Shown: positions 16,972 through 24,781, numbered from the stretch's first letter. The stretch: DNA of 64,000 nucleotides from Lachnoanaerobaculum saburreum DSM 3986 (GCF_000185385.1 NZ_GL622296.1:30216-94215), one strand, 5' to 3'. The notes: generated by a model not told the origin, from the sequence alone. A program made the numbers and translations.

Positions 16972-18413
16972 GGTTGTATAATTAATGTTGGGGTTGGGTA
17001 TTACAATTCTCAACATTTTTTATTATAATAAAAAACCTCCAAGTCCCCAGTTCAACACAAAAACTATACTTGGAGGAGGTGTCCATATGAACGACCTGAA
17101 TAAGATTTTAGGCATTTATGATATAAAAGTCAATGTTAATTGTGTAAAAGACGATGATATCTCGTTTCTTATTACAACCGACCCTAAACCACATAAATGT
17201 CCGCAATGCAATAATGCAACTGCTAAGGTACACGATTACAGAACTCAAAAGATTAAAGATATACCTTTTCAAAATAAATCTTGTACCTTACGCCTTAAAA
17301 AGAGACATTATCATTGTCCTAACTGTGGCAAACACTTTTATGAATCATATGATTTCATTTCAAGGTATCTGCATAGAACTCAAAGACTGACCAAGTTTAT
17401 TACTCATTCTTTCTATGACTCGATAAACATTAAGCATGCATCTGTCCGAGCTAATGTCTCTACCCACACTGTATATAAAGTACTTGGCACTCTTAACAAT
17501 TCATCTGATAGGATTGGAGAAGCTATATCAATAAATGAGTTTAAAGGTAATGTAGGAACTGAAAAGTATCAAACTATCGTTGTCGATCCTATAAAACATA
17601 AGGTATTAGATATACTCTACTCCAGAAAGAGTACATGTTTGGTTGAATATTTTAAGTCTCTTGATAAGTCTAAACGTATGAATGTAAAATATTTCTCATG
17701 CGATATGAATAAGACTTTCATAGATATGGCTAAAACATATTTTCCAAATGCTAAAATAGTTATTGACAGGTACCATTTTATAAGGCAGGTATATTGGGCT
17801 CTTGAGAATGTAAGAAAGAATGTGCAAAAGAACATGTCAAAGACTCTTAGAAGGTACTACAAGCGAAGCAGGCACATCATAACGACAAGAGAATCAATTC
17901 TGTCTGAAGAAAATAAGGCAACACTTAGACTAATGTTAGAGTATTCAGAAGACTTAAGGAAAGCATATTTCATAAAAGAGCTGTTTATCAAGCTACTTGA
18001 TGAAAAATCATACTCAAAACAACGAGTGCTCCTTCACGAATGGCTGCTTGAGGTAGAAAGTTCCGGTATAAAAGAGTTTAATGCAGCAATCACAGCATTC
18101 AGAAATAATTACAAATACATCTTAAATTCACTTAAGTACCGACATATATCAAATGGACCTACAGAAGGGTTTAATAACAAGATAAAAGTACTTAAAAGAA
18201 TATCTTATGGTGTACGTAACTTTAAATATTTTAGGAATAGAATTTTAATGGCAACAGGTTAAAAAATGACCGGGGACGAGGTCTTTTTGTTGTGCAAAAA
18301 AATATTTATCAGATTTTAAATATATCCTGCCCGACAAAATAGTAAGTACAAAAAATTTCAAATATAAAAAGTGGGCTGAAAAATCAACCCACCCCAACAC
18401 TTGACAAAGAACC
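16972..18413. mobile_element. ISL3-family element
   Basis: Inverted ends: left GGTTGTATAATTAATGTTGG, right, read inward, GGTTCTTTGTCAAGTGTTGG. 1,442 bp. The 8-bp flanks differ (AGAAGAAA and TAATTTCC), so there is no target duplication, and the flanking genes on each side are cut. This points to a deletion or exchange mediated by the IS after insertion. Confidence 0.8.
17087..18262 (+). CDS. ISL3 family transposase
   Basis: 391 residues from the ATG that follows GGAGGAGGTG; the longer frame from 16985 starts inside the IS end. An N-terminal zinc finger (HKCPQCNNATAKVHDYR ... HYHCPNCGKHFYE) is followed by the HTH region and the DDE domain with VVDPIKHK, FIDMAKTYFPNAKIVIDRYHF, and the C-terminal SNGPTEGFNNKIKVLKR carrying the Glu. 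Looks intact. Confidence 0.9.
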   Translation: MNDLNKILGIYDIKVNVNCVKDDDISFLITTDPKPHKCPQCNNATAKVHDYRTQKIKDIPFQNKSCTLRLKKRHYHCPNCGKHFYESYDFISRYLHRTQRLTKFITHSFYDSINIKHASVRANVSTHTVYKVLGTLNNSSDRIGEAISINEFKGNVGTEKYQTIVVDPIKHKVLDILYSRKSTCLVEYFKSLDKSKRMNVKYFSCDMNKTFIDMAKTYFPNAKIVIDRYHFIRQVYWALENVRKNVQKNMSKTLRRYYKRSRHIITTRESILSEENKATLRLMLEYSEDLRKAYFIKELFIKLLDEKSYSKQRVLLHEWLLEVESSGIKEFNAAITAFRNNYKYILNSLKYRHISNGPTEGFNNKIKVLKRISYGVRNFKYFRNRILMATG

Positions 18414-18468
18414 TAATTTCCCTGCTCCAAATAAATTTATATTATAGCTCAATATATGCAATATCGAA

Positions 18469-19386
18469 TTATTTTACCCATCTTCCTGAAGCGTCAAGTC
18501 TATATCCGTCTGAAGTAGTTGTATTGCTTAACATTGCTCCTGACGGACTCATGTAGTACCAATCATTTCCTGACTGTACCCAGCCTGTAGCCATAGCACC
18601 TGAAGGATTCATGTAATACCAGTCATTTCCTGACTGTACCCAACCTGTAAGCATTGCTCCGCTTGCATTAAAGAAGTACCATACTCCGTCTATTTGTCTC
18701 CAGCTTGTAGCAATATATCCATCTCCGTCAAAGAAGTACCATATGCCGTCAACCTGCTTCCATGTATTAGTTACATAGCTTCCGTTAGATTCTTTATACT
18801 TCCATCCTCTATCAGTGTTTTCCCAACCCTGAGATGATGTATTTGCAGATGAACCCATATCTACATAAAAGTAACCTACTCTATTTGCATTTTTTTCATT
18901 GAAGTAGCTTCCCTCAAAATCATATGGGAGTGCAGCATTTCTACCTGTGTCCTTAGAAAAAGATATTATAACATCCTGTCCGGTATATGCTTTATATCTG
19001 CTTCTTTGTAATATAGGGTCACCAATACTATAATTACTTATTGTAAGTGGTGAATACTCCGTTGCTCTTTCCAGAGACAATGCAGGAGCTGCAAAAGCCG
19101 AATTCTTATAGTTAAACATAATAATATTATTTTCTTTATTAATTGCTCCCGAAGGATCATAGAAATATGTCTGCATATACTTTGAATCGCCCACATTCAT
19201 ACTTAGAACAGCATCTTTCGTAATAACCGGCATGGTTATCTCTGTTCCAAGCGGTGAGGTCCAAGTGTAAGTCCTTCCGGTATCTCCGCTTTTTATTGTG
19301 ACATCAGGATTGCTTGATGTAAAAGCAAATGCATTAAAGCACATAAGCGCAGAAAAAGCTGCTGTCAATAAAAATAGTTTCTTCAT
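18469..19386 (-). CDS. secreted protein with choline-binding-type wall repeats
   Basis: 305 residues after AAAGGAG. Signal peptide MKKLFLLTAAFSALMCFNAFAF, then a unique domain of about 160 residues (to about DMGSSAN), then cell-wall-binding repeats: GWKYKESNGSYV, GIWYFFDGDGYIATSW, GVWYFFNASGAMLTGW and two of GNDWYYMNPSGAM type, ending DASGRWVK. Such repeats bind choline or wall polymers, so the protein is surface-attached. The unique domain is not recognised. Its terminator is truncated by the ISL3 end. The decayed paralogue is at 1893-2523. Confidence 0.85.
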   Translation of the reverse strand: MKKLFLLTAAFSALMCFNAFAFTSSNPDVTIKSGDTGRTYTWTSPLGTEITMPVITKDAVLSMNVGDSKYMQTYFYDPSGAINKENNIIMFNYKNSAFAAPALSLERATEYSPLTISNYSIGDPILQRSRYKAYTGQDVIISFSKDTGRNAALPYDFEGSYFNEKNANRVGYFYVDMGSSANTSSQGWENTDRGWKYKESNGSYVTNTWKQVDGIWYFFDGDGYIATSWRQIDGVWYFFNASGAMLTGWVQSGNDWYYMNPSGAMATGWVQSGNDWYYMSPSGAMLSNTTTSDGYRLDASGRWVK

Positions 19387-19836
19387 AAATACTCCTTTCA
19401 GCCATACCCGTCTTACTTAACTATACTTATATCTCACCTGGTAACAGTAATGAACCGCTACCTAGATATCTACGAAAAAGAAATGGATATAACTAAAAAA
19501 TATATTTTCTAATAGTTTATAAAACTATAGAATACAATTATATACTCTTAACTTTCATTTTGTCCTTACTTACACAATACCAACTTTTCACATATAAAGG
19601 ACTCCGGTACAATATCTCTCTTCTCAAAACTTTATGCAACGATTATATATATGTATATATATATTGTCAATATTGACTTATATATCTTAATATAAAATTA
19701 AAATTTCATATTCTTTGCTTGTATTTTATCCGATATATTTTCAGGTTCTACGCTCAATATCTCATTTCATAGCATTTGTTATCATTGACAGGATATGCAC
19801 TTATTAAACTCATTTAATAAAATCTACTTACATTTT
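19387..19836. other. AT-rich gap
   Basis: About 450 bp with no frame, RNA or repeat I can support. A run of alternating TATA lies near 19647-19663. It should hold the promoter of the minus-strand wall protein. Confidence 0.4.
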
Positions 19837-20095
19837 GGTAAACTACGGCAAAGTTCTCAATTATGTCCAAAATTGTGTCTTTTACCGAGATACTGCACTC
19901 AGAAATTAGTCAAATAAGAATATTTCCGTTCCATGGCTAATTGCAATGGCTTTAAATGCTACTATAATCACTGAAGAAAGTACAATTAACATAGGGCTTT
20001 CAACAAAAAATCCGTCAAGAAACACTAAAGTTTCTGATGTCAAAAAACATTTTGGAGTAAAGTGTGAAAATCTGTTTTACTTTATGATATGAATG
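19837..20095 (+). pseudogene. DUF4411 PIN gene, degenerate C-terminal half
   Basis: Translation with one stop and small gaps gives VNYGKVLNYVQNC, PWLIAMAL, ATIITEES, GLSTKNPSRN and HFGVKCENLFYFM. Each block matches the intact PIN gene at 5258-5773 in order. The N-terminal half is missing. Confidence 0.8.
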
Positions 20096-20109
20096 AAGTT
20101 TGTGCTTTA

Positions 20110-20150
20110 AATTCTCACAATAGAAACAACCGTACTGCCTTGGTAGAAGA
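20110..20150 (+). pseudogene. scrap of DUF2974 3' end
   Basis: The bases encode TIETTVLPW then TAG, against DSGTTRLPWG near the end of the gene at 619-1581. With the hairpin that follows, the order gene end then hairpin is the same as at 1551-1812. Confidence 0.55.
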
Positions 20151-20170
20151 ATTAATATTTAAATGTAAAG

Positions 20171-20199
20171 GGATTTGAATCAATAAACGGTTCAAATCC
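20171..20199. repeat. alternative hairpin, copy 2
   Basis: GGATTTGAA pairs with TTCAAATCC across AT-rich loop sequence. It is the twin of 1785-1812 and supports duplication of that segment. Confidence 0.55.
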
Positions 20200-20223
20200 A
20201 TTTTATATACTAAATTTATTTTC

Positions 20224-20442
20224 CTAAAATATCTTCACTCTCTTACCGGTTATTTCATCTATTTTGTAGAAATAATCCTTTACTATCCCTTTCTCATATC
20301 CACTGATATCTGCTGTTGGATACAGCTCATTCAGGTGCTTTCTTACTTCCATATCTCCTGCGTCAAGCCCTTTAAATTCATACCTTCTTTTATCCCACTC
20401 TTCATATGTGATTATTTTCATAAATTCTTCTTTCAAACTCAT
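20224..20442 (-). CDS. small acidic/basic protein, unknown
   Basis: 72 residues, or 65 if the second ATG (20421, MKIITYEEWDKRRYEF) is used; neither start has a strong site. Motifs KHLNELYPTADISGYEKG and YFYKIDEITGKRVKIF. No membrane segment. The size and the company of other small minus-strand ORFs would fit an immunity-type protein, but I do not recognise the family. Confidence 0.5.
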   Translation of the reverse strand: MSLKEEFMKIITYEEWDKRRYEFKGLDAGDMEVRKHLNELYPTADISGYEKGIVKDYFYKIDEITGKRVKIF

Positions 20443-20489
20443 AATACTTACCTATATAAATTTTTATATGATATTTTTACTCAATACCA

Positions 20490-20720
20490 TTATAGTAATT
20501 CTTTCTCTAAATCAAAGTCCAACCCAATTTCCTCTAAACTTATTTCTCTTACACTAAGTTCTGTCCTTAAAATATCCAATATTTCATAGTATGCCAATGC
20601 TCTTCCGTCCTTAAAACTGTCTTTTTTATCATCTTTTGATTCTTTGACTGCTTCTCTCGCTCTTTCTACTATTCTTCCCACAATATAGGCTATTCCATCA
20701 ATACTTATGTTATCGGCCAT
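20490..20720 (-). CDS. small helical protein, unknown
   Basis: 76 residues from an ATG with AAAGGAGGAGA just upstream, so translation is credible. Sequence MADNISIDGIAYIVGRIVER, a charged run KESKDDKKDSFKDG, then a helix ending EIGLDFDLEKELL. Strongly charged and probably all-helical. Family not recognised. It is followed 47 bp later by the 20224-20442 ORF on the same strand. Confidence 0.65.
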   Translation of the reverse strand: MADNISIDGIAYIVGRIVERAREAVKESKDDKKDSFKDGRALAYYEILDILRTELSVREISLEEIGLDFDLEKELL

Positions 20721-20756
20721 ATTCTCCTCCTTTACTCAAATATCTTTAACAGCTTC

Positions 20757-20903
20757 TCAATGGTGTTTCGTGCTTTCTTCCGATAGTAATATTTTCTCTT
20801 TTAAAATATTTTGCAATTTTTTCAGCTCTTCTTCTGCCGAAATTCTCTCGTAATTCCGAAAATAAATTCTGTTTTTATCATTTTTAAGTAAAAAAGTTTT
20901 CAT
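20757..20903 (-). CDS. small ORF, possibly frameshifted
   Basis: 48 codons after GGAGG (MKTFLLKNDKNRIYFRNYER ...), ending at TGA. One base out of frame the sequence continues YRKKARNTIEKLLKIFE and stops at 20732, just before the next gene's ribosome binding site. The longer frameshifted reading fits the spacing better, so this may be a recently broken gene of about 58-60 residues. Confidence 0.4.
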   Translation of the reverse strand: MKTFLLKNDKNRIYFRNYERISAEEELKKLQNILKEKILLSEESTKHH

Positions 20904-20928
20904 TATGATATACAAACCTCCGTAAGAA

Positions 20929-21107
20929 TTACTTTACCACAATATTGTCATCCCACTCGACGATTTCAAACATATCAGGAGGATACAAATAATCGTCACC
21001 TGAATCATCTATAATTCTATACCAACCACGTTCTATAGATATTACATCATAAATCTTATTATTTGTTAATGCTAAAAATCTGTTTTACCAAGCCATTTAA
21101 CCTTCAT
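20929..21107 (-). pseudogene. small SH3-like/immunity-size protein, frameshifted
   Basis: ATG (21107) reads MKVKWLGKTDF and then hits TAG. Adding one T to the T run gives LALTNNKIYDVISIERGWYR, then IIDDSGDDYLYPPDMFEIV and the end EWDDNIVVK, about 59 residues. The compact strand-rich pattern is common in small accessory proteins. A single-base deletion is the simplest break. Confidence 0.5.
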
Positions 21108-21146
21108 TTCTTTATTCAAATCACCTTTTATTTACAAAGTTCACAA

Positions 21147-21335
21147 TCAGGTATATAACCTATCTCTATCTCCTTTTCTCGGATCCTCACCCTCTTTAGG
21201 CTTAGGATATACTTCTGTAAATATTCCATTCTCAAATCCAATGCTATGTATTAATTTCGGATACAAACTATCTAAATGGTCTATAATATCTCTGTCTCTA
21301 AAATTTAGACTTTTAAATTCCTCTCTCCAAATATA
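21147..21335 (-). pseudogene. C-terminal fragment, unknown family
   Basis: Open frame of about 62 codons without a start: REEFKSLNFRDRDIIDHLDS, LYPKLIHSIGFENGIFTEVY, PKPKEGEDPRKGDRDRLYT then TGA. It looks like the tail of a larger protein; the upstream part is lost. No family recognised. Confidence 0.4.
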
Positions 21336-21476
21336 TTATTCGCAGCAATTCATTTTGGCAACTTACTTTCATTTTATCATCTATTCATAGCGTTTCAACT
21401 AATGTTTTTATTAATTATTGTAAATCACCCTTTACTTTGATTGTATTTAAATTAATTACTGGCGTAAATAACAAAA

Positions 21477-21499
21477 GAGACACCTATATCAAGTGTCTC
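21477..21499 (-). terminator. rho-independent terminator
   Basis: GAGACACTTGATATAGGTGTCTC on both sides of a short loop, followed on the minus strand by TTTTGTTATT. It directly follows the stop of the 41-codon ORF. Confidence 0.7.
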
Positions 21500-21624
21500 T
21501 ATACTTCCATTTTATCTATAGGAAAGTAAGTCGGAGTTGCACCGGCCTTTTCCCCGTAGGGCTGTATACCTCCTATACGATTACCTTCCGGTTGTATTAT
21601 CTCATAATTATCAGAAATTGTCAA
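21499..21624 (-). CDS. 41-codon ORF before terminator
   Basis: TTG start, product LTISDNYEIIQPEGNRIGG, IQPYGEKAGATPTYFPIDKMEV. The ordered glycine/proline pattern, the AGGA just before the start and the terminator exactly at the stop suggest a real gene or the end of one. Family unknown. Confidence 0.35.
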   Translation of the reverse strand: MTISDNYEIIQPEGNRIGGIQPYGEKAGATPTYFPIDKMEV

Positions 21625-21676
21625 TTCCTAATATATATGAAAAACGCACACTTCTTCTTATAATTTTTTTTTTTAG

Positions 21677-21735
21677 TGTTTCATATTTACAAATAAAGTT
21701 ATATAATTACACTATCTTAATATAAAAGGCGTTCC
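21677..21735 (+). promoter_or_regulatory. relic of prophage-type repressor promoter
   Basis: CATATTTACAAATAAAGTTA followed by TATAAT matches the promoter in front of the prophage repressor (58625-58653) almost base for base, including the bases beyond it. No repressor gene follows. It is the left remnant of a third element. Confidence 0.65.
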
Positions 21736-21856
21736 GGAGATTAGAGAGTTATAGATCTTAGTGGGCTAATCAACATAAACAGGAATTGATTAAAATGTGG
21801 GAAACTCAGGAGTTTACAGAACTTCCACCATTAGGATAAATAGAAAGGTTATATAT

Positions 21857-22132
21857 ATGTTTCATACTATTAAAAGTATAAAACCATTAAATGATTATAT
21901 CTTACTTGCTACATTTACTGACAACACAGTAAAAATATATGACGTAAAGCCACTTTTTACTACTATAGATGCCTTCAAGTCATTACAGCATACTCCGGGC
22001 TTATTTGAACAGGTAAAAGTAGATGTCGGTGGATATGGTATCTCTTGGAATGATTATTTGGATTTATCATGTGATGACATACGGGAAAAAGTAATAATAC
22101 AAGACAAAGAAAAGATATTTAAATACGCTTAA
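21857..22132 (+). CDS. DUF2442 protein
   Basis: 91 residues from the ATG after AAAGG; the in-frame ATG at 21797 has no site. FHTIKSIKPLNDYILLATFT, DNTVKIYDVKPL and GYGISWNDYLDLSCDDI match DUF2442, a small fold often coded next to DUF4160 in toxin-antitoxin-like pairs. No partner is present here. It takes the cargo-plus-integrase position of a relic element: repressor promoter before it, arm sites directly after it. Confidence 0.8.
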   Translation: MFHTIKSIKPLNDYILLATFTDNTVKIYDVKPLFTTIDAFKSLQHTPGLFEQVKVDVGGYGISWNDYLDLSCDDIREKVIIQDKEKIFKYA

Positions 22133-22136
22133 TCTA

Positions 22137-22182
22137 TGCGACAAAATTGCGACATTAGGAAATTTGCGACACGTTTGCGATA
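22137..22182. promoter_or_regulatory. arm-type sites of the relic element
   Basis: TGCGACA at 22137, 22148 and 22165 and TGCGATA at 22176, again in pairs spaced 11 bp. The sequence from here to the terminator is homologous to 7040-7190 beside the tRNA-Pro integrase, but no integrase gene remains. Confidence 0.65.
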
Positions 22183-22233
22183 TAAAATTGTCGTAAATTT
22201 TGGTCAAATCAATGTACTACAATAAATCAAAAA

Positions 22234-22269
22234 ACGGCTCAAAGCCTTGTAAATCAAAGCTTTGAGCCT
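22234..22269 (-). terminator. tRNA-Lys type terminator, duplicated copy
   Basis: Minus strand: GGCTCAAAGCTTTGATTTAC and AAGGCTTTGAGCCG form a long stem followed by TTTTTTGATTT. It is the copy of the terminator behind the intact tRNA-Lys and shows that the duplicated stretch extends beyond the attachment core to about 97 bp with three or so differences. Confidence 0.65.
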
Positions 22270-22325
22270 TTTCACACTGATGAGACACCCGGGACTCGAA
22301 CCCGGGACAACTTGATTAAAAGTCA
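22270..22325 (-). repeat. prophage attachment repeat, left copy (tRNA-Lys 3' fragment)
   Basis: 56 bp identical to 63057-63112. It contains the tRNA-Lys 3' half from the anticodon loop (ACTTTTAATCAAG) to the acceptor end. Offset of 40,787 bp gives the prophage length. The tRNA 5' half is absent, so this is the displaced end. Confidence 0.9.
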
Positions 22326-22355
22326 GTACTTTAAAGTACCTTTAAGCCTCGTAAA
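22318..22355 (-). terminator. terminator of the lysis module
   Basis: AAAGTCAGTA and TACTGACTTT form a 10-bp stem, and TTTTAATC follows on the minus strand. It lies behind the endolysin gene and partly uses attachment-site bases. Confidence 0.55.
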
Positions 22356-22377
22356 TACTGACTTTCTTCTCATTATA

Positions 22378-22395
22378 TTAGACATTTATTAGACT
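22378..22395. promoter_or_regulatory. arm-type sites, left prophage end
   Basis: TTAGACA at 22378 and TTAGACT at 22389, spaced 11 bp. This is the same word and spacing as at the integrase end (62914-62970), as expected for the second arm of an integrase site. Confidence 0.65.
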
Positions 22396-22404
22396 TCGTA
22401 TTTT

Positions 22405-23322
22405 TTACTCTATAACTTCATATTTACTTAGATCAGGCGCATCTGTATCAAGTTCTTTCTTATATACGCCATTTTCATCTACAAAGAAGTACAGCTTTTC
22501 GCTTGCGTCTTCTATATAGCCGCTTCTTGCCATAAGACCTGATTGAGTAAGGTAGTAAGACTTGCCGTCAACATCCACCCACTGTTCGCTGAGCATAGCA
22601 CCGTCGGCAGGATTCATATAGTACCAGTCTTCTCCCTGCTTAAACCAGCCTCTAATCATAAAGCCTTTTTGGTCAAAGACGTACCAACGACCATTTATGT
22701 ATGCCCACCTGCCTGCGACAATACTCTGTGGTGTGTCGGCATACCACCACTGGCCGTCGCTAGAGACATTCCAGCCAAGCGGATATTCTACCTGCACAGG
22801 TTTAGTCTTCTCCGCTTTCTTTCCATTTTCAAGTGCTATGGCGGTATGGTGAAATTCGTACAGAAGTATATCTCCACGCTTTAAGTACTCATCCGATAGC
22901 AAGTACTTAGGAGCAGATAAGAGCTCAAATTCTCCAGTTTGTAAAAGAGCCTTAGCCTCATTACCTGTATAGATATCGCCCGATACTTTTATGCCCGCTG
23001 CATTAACACATACCGCCACCAAAGCACTACAATCAGTTTCGCAAAGTGTTTTTACATCTTCTATCTTCCAGCCGTTAGACTTTGCAATGCTATATAGGGT
23101 GGTTCTCTGATTTTGGTCGTATCCAATATAGTCGTTTTTGCAGGCTTTTTCCATAGTTACTGCTATCTTCTCTGCCTTTGCGACATCTTTGCACCTCAAA
23201 ACCTTGTTCCATGGTCTGCTGTACCACTCACGGATTGCGACCTCTCTACCATCCTGATCGCCTGCTATACCACCACTGTATCTGCCTCTTTCATCTCTAC
23301 TTGCCTGTCCAATTTTAATCAT
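22405..23322 (-). CDS. endolysin: cysteine amidohydrolase with wall-binding repeats
   Basis: 305 residues. The N-terminal ~165 residues look like an NlpC/P60- or CHAP-type peptidoglycan hydrolase, with a candidate catalytic Cys in ETDCSALVAVCVNAAG and a His in LLYEFHHTAIAL. The C-terminal part has choline-binding-type repeats (GRWYVFDQKGFMIRGW, EDWYYMNPADGAMLSEQW, GKSYYLTQSGLM). There is no signal peptide, consistent with export through the holin coded just upstream. The repeats resemble those of the host wall proteins in this window. Exact bond cleaved is not known. Confidence 0.85.
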   Translation of the reverse strand: MIKIGQASRDERGRYSGGIAGDQDGREVAIREWYSRPWNKVLRCKDVAKAEKIAVTMEKACKNDYIGYDQNQRTTLYSIAKSNGWKIEDVKTLCETDCSALVAVCVNAAGIKVSGDIYTGNEAKALLQTGEFELLSAPKYLLSDEYLKRGDILLYEFHHTAIALENGKKAEKTKPVQVEYPLGWNVSSDGQWWYADTPQSIVAGRWAYINGRWYVFDQKGFMIRGWFKQGEDWYYMNPADGAMLSEQWVDVDGKSYYLTQSGLMARSGYIEDASEKLYFFVDENGVYKKELDTDAPDLSKYEVIE

Positions 23323-23350
23323 ATCTTTTTATCCTTTCTCGAATTAAAAA

Positions 23351-23368
23351 AGAGAGCCAAAGCCCTCT
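23351..23368 (-). terminator. terminator between holin and endolysin
   Basis: AGAGGGC-TTTG-GCTCTCT followed on the minus strand by TTTTTAAT, starting at the holin stop codon. Endolysin must get some expression by read-through or from its own start. Confidence 0.65.
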
Positions 23369-23812
23369 TTATTCTTTTTCCTCAATCTCTATAAATTCCC
23401 CTGTGTTCTTCTTTAAAAAGGCTTTTACTGTAATCCATACCCTACGTACAGGTAAACCTGACAAGGTCATATTCTTAAGTACTGAAAGCACCTCATACAC
23501 TATGTAAAGTAGTGCAAAAAACTCCATCACTGTAATATCCTGCAAGTGTATATACTCTCTTAAAGTATCAGGTACAAACCCTATAAGATTTACCGGACAT
23601 AAAATATCCACAAATACCAGGCATACCAAAGATAAAAGCATTCCCACCTTACGGATACCACCGTCAATACCTACACTGGAGTTAAAAGCCCTATCCTTAG
23701 CGGCTCTTAGACTACCGAAAATTACATCCATTACAATCATAATCACTACAAGTTGAAAAAGAGTATTCCCCCTCATTACAGTAAAAACCGGTCTAAAAAT
23801 ATCAAAATGCAT
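23369..23812 (-). CDS. phage holin (toxin secretion/phage lysis family)
   Basis: 147 residues from the ATG after AAAGGAG; the longer frame's upstream ATG has no site. Hydrophobic segments LFQLVVIMIVMDVIFGSL, MLLSLVCLVFVDILC and MEFFALLYIVYEVLSVL plus GIDGGIRKVG match the Phage_holin_4 family. It forms the membrane hole that frees the endolysin. A short charged C-terminus (EFIEIEEKE) is typical of holins. Confidence 0.85.
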   Translation of the reverse strand: MHFDIFRPVFTVMRGNTLFQLVVIMIVMDVIFGSLRAAKDRAFNSSVGIDGGIRKVGMLLSLVCLVFVDILCPVNLIGFVPDTLREYIHLQDITVMEFFALLYIVYEVLSVLKNMTLSGLPVRRVWITVKAFLKKNTGEFIEIEEKE

Positions 23813-23837
23813 ATTGCTCCTTTCTTTGCAATAAAAA

Positions 23838-23855
23838 AGCACCCTTTTTGGTGCT
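23838..23855 (-). terminator. terminator between hicB and holin
   Basis: AGCACC-AAAAAG-GGTGCT followed by TTTTTTATT on the minus strand. It separates the toxin-antitoxin operon from the lysis genes. Confidence 0.75.
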
Positions 23856-23864
23856 TTAAAATAA

Positions 23865-24263
23865 TTATAAAATCTGCTGTTTTAGTGCTTCCTGTAACAC
23901 TTGCGAAAAGTTTATATTTCTTTCAAGTGCCGCCGCATTTAGCCAAGCAGGCAATGTTACTGTTCTGTTTACAGATTTATTTACATTAGCATTTCTAATG
24001 CTTGGCATGTAAACATCCACCAACACAGCTCTTTCATTATCCTCTAATTCCATATCGCACAACCTGCTTGCAGGTGGTATAGGTTCTCCATCCTCTTCAA
24101 GGCCATTAAGTACACATCCCAGTAAATCTCTGGCGGATAAAAGTGCGTCTTTCTCGTCCTCACCACTTGTAGCACAATCTAAGTCGGGAAATGTTACCGC
24201 TATCTCTTTTCCGTCCTCATATGTAAATATAGCAGGATAATAATATCTATCAACTTTCTTCAT
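23865..24263 (-). CDS. hicB: HicB-type antitoxin
   Basis: 132 residues from the ATG after AAGGAG. The N-terminal half is the partial RNase-H-like HicB fold (YYYPAIFTYEDGKEIAVTF, PDLDCATSGEDEKDA). The C-terminal half reads NRTVTLPAWLNAAALERN, a ribbon-helix-helix DNA-binding tail, so the operon is probably autoregulated. It follows hicA on the same strand, toxin first. Confidence 0.9.
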   Translation of the reverse strand: MKKVDRYYYPAIFTYEDGKEIAVTFPDLDCATSGEDEKDALLSARDLLGCVLNGLEEDGEPIPPASRLCDMELEDNERAVLVDVYMPSIRNANVNKSVNRTVTLPAWLNAAALERNINFSQVLQEALKQQIL

Positions 24264-24319
24264 ATAGCTCTCCTTATATAAAAATATGTAAATCATCAAG
24301 AGGGAAGCCCCCGTCAGGG

Positions 24320-24520
24320 CTATTGAAACTTTAACCCTGACTGTCTTTCAATGCTTCTAAGTGTTTTAGGTGGTATATCCTTGTCCGGATGCTTAACCGT
24401 TGTTCTCCCTTTTTTAGTTGGGTGTTTGAACTGTAAGTGACTGGTTCCGTTTTTAGGTAATTCATACCATCCATCTTCTTTTAACATCTTTATGACTTCC
24501 CTTGATGAGTAACTTTTCAT
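24320..24520 (-). CDS. hicA: HicA-type mRNA interferase toxin
   Basis: 66 residues: KSYSSREVIKMLKEDGWYEL then GTSHLQFKHPTKKGRTTVKH, with the catalytic His in the double-stranded-RNA-binding-like fold. Translation-dependent mRNA cleavage is the known family activity. It carries its own strong promoter and probably stabilises the prophage or protects the lysogen. Confidence 0.92.
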   Translation of the reverse strand: MKSYSSREVIKMLKEDGWYELPKNGTSHLQFKHPTKKGRTTVKHPDKDIPPKTLRSIERQSGLKFQ

Positions 24521-24541
24521 TTCTTACCTCCTTATGACTAT

Positions 24542-24570
24542 ACAATAACACATATAATTATATTTGTCAA
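24542..24570 (-). promoter_or_regulatory. hicAB promoter and likely operator
   Basis: Minus strand TTGACA (24570-24565), 17-bp spacer, TATTGT (24547-24542). The spacer contains the palindrome ATATAATTATAT, a good site for the ribbon-helix-helix of HicB. Confidence 0.75.
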
Positions 24571-24607
24571 TAAGGTTTACACATATTTTTATATTTGCCA
24601 TATAAAG

Positions 24608-24781
24608 TTAGCTTGCATTAGAAGGTGTTGCCTGAGCTTCATCCTCTATTGCAAGTTCTCCGGCATCCAAATCTATCAATGCCTGCTTTACATAAGGCTT
24701 TAGCTTAGCAGGTACACTCTTAAAAGTCCTCTTGCCTCTAATAATCAGCTGTGCATATAAAATACTTAAATTCTCAAACAT
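24608..24781 (-). CDS. CD1375-like small phage protein
   Basis: 57 residues from the ATG after AAGGAAAG. FENLSILYAQLIIRGKRTF, KSVPAKLKPYVKQAL resembles the CD1375 family found behind tail-fibre genes in clostridial prophages. Role unknown. Confidence 0.65.
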   Translation of the reverse strand: MFENLSILYAQLIIRGKRTFKSVPAKLKPYVKQALIDLDAGELAIEDEAQATPSNAS

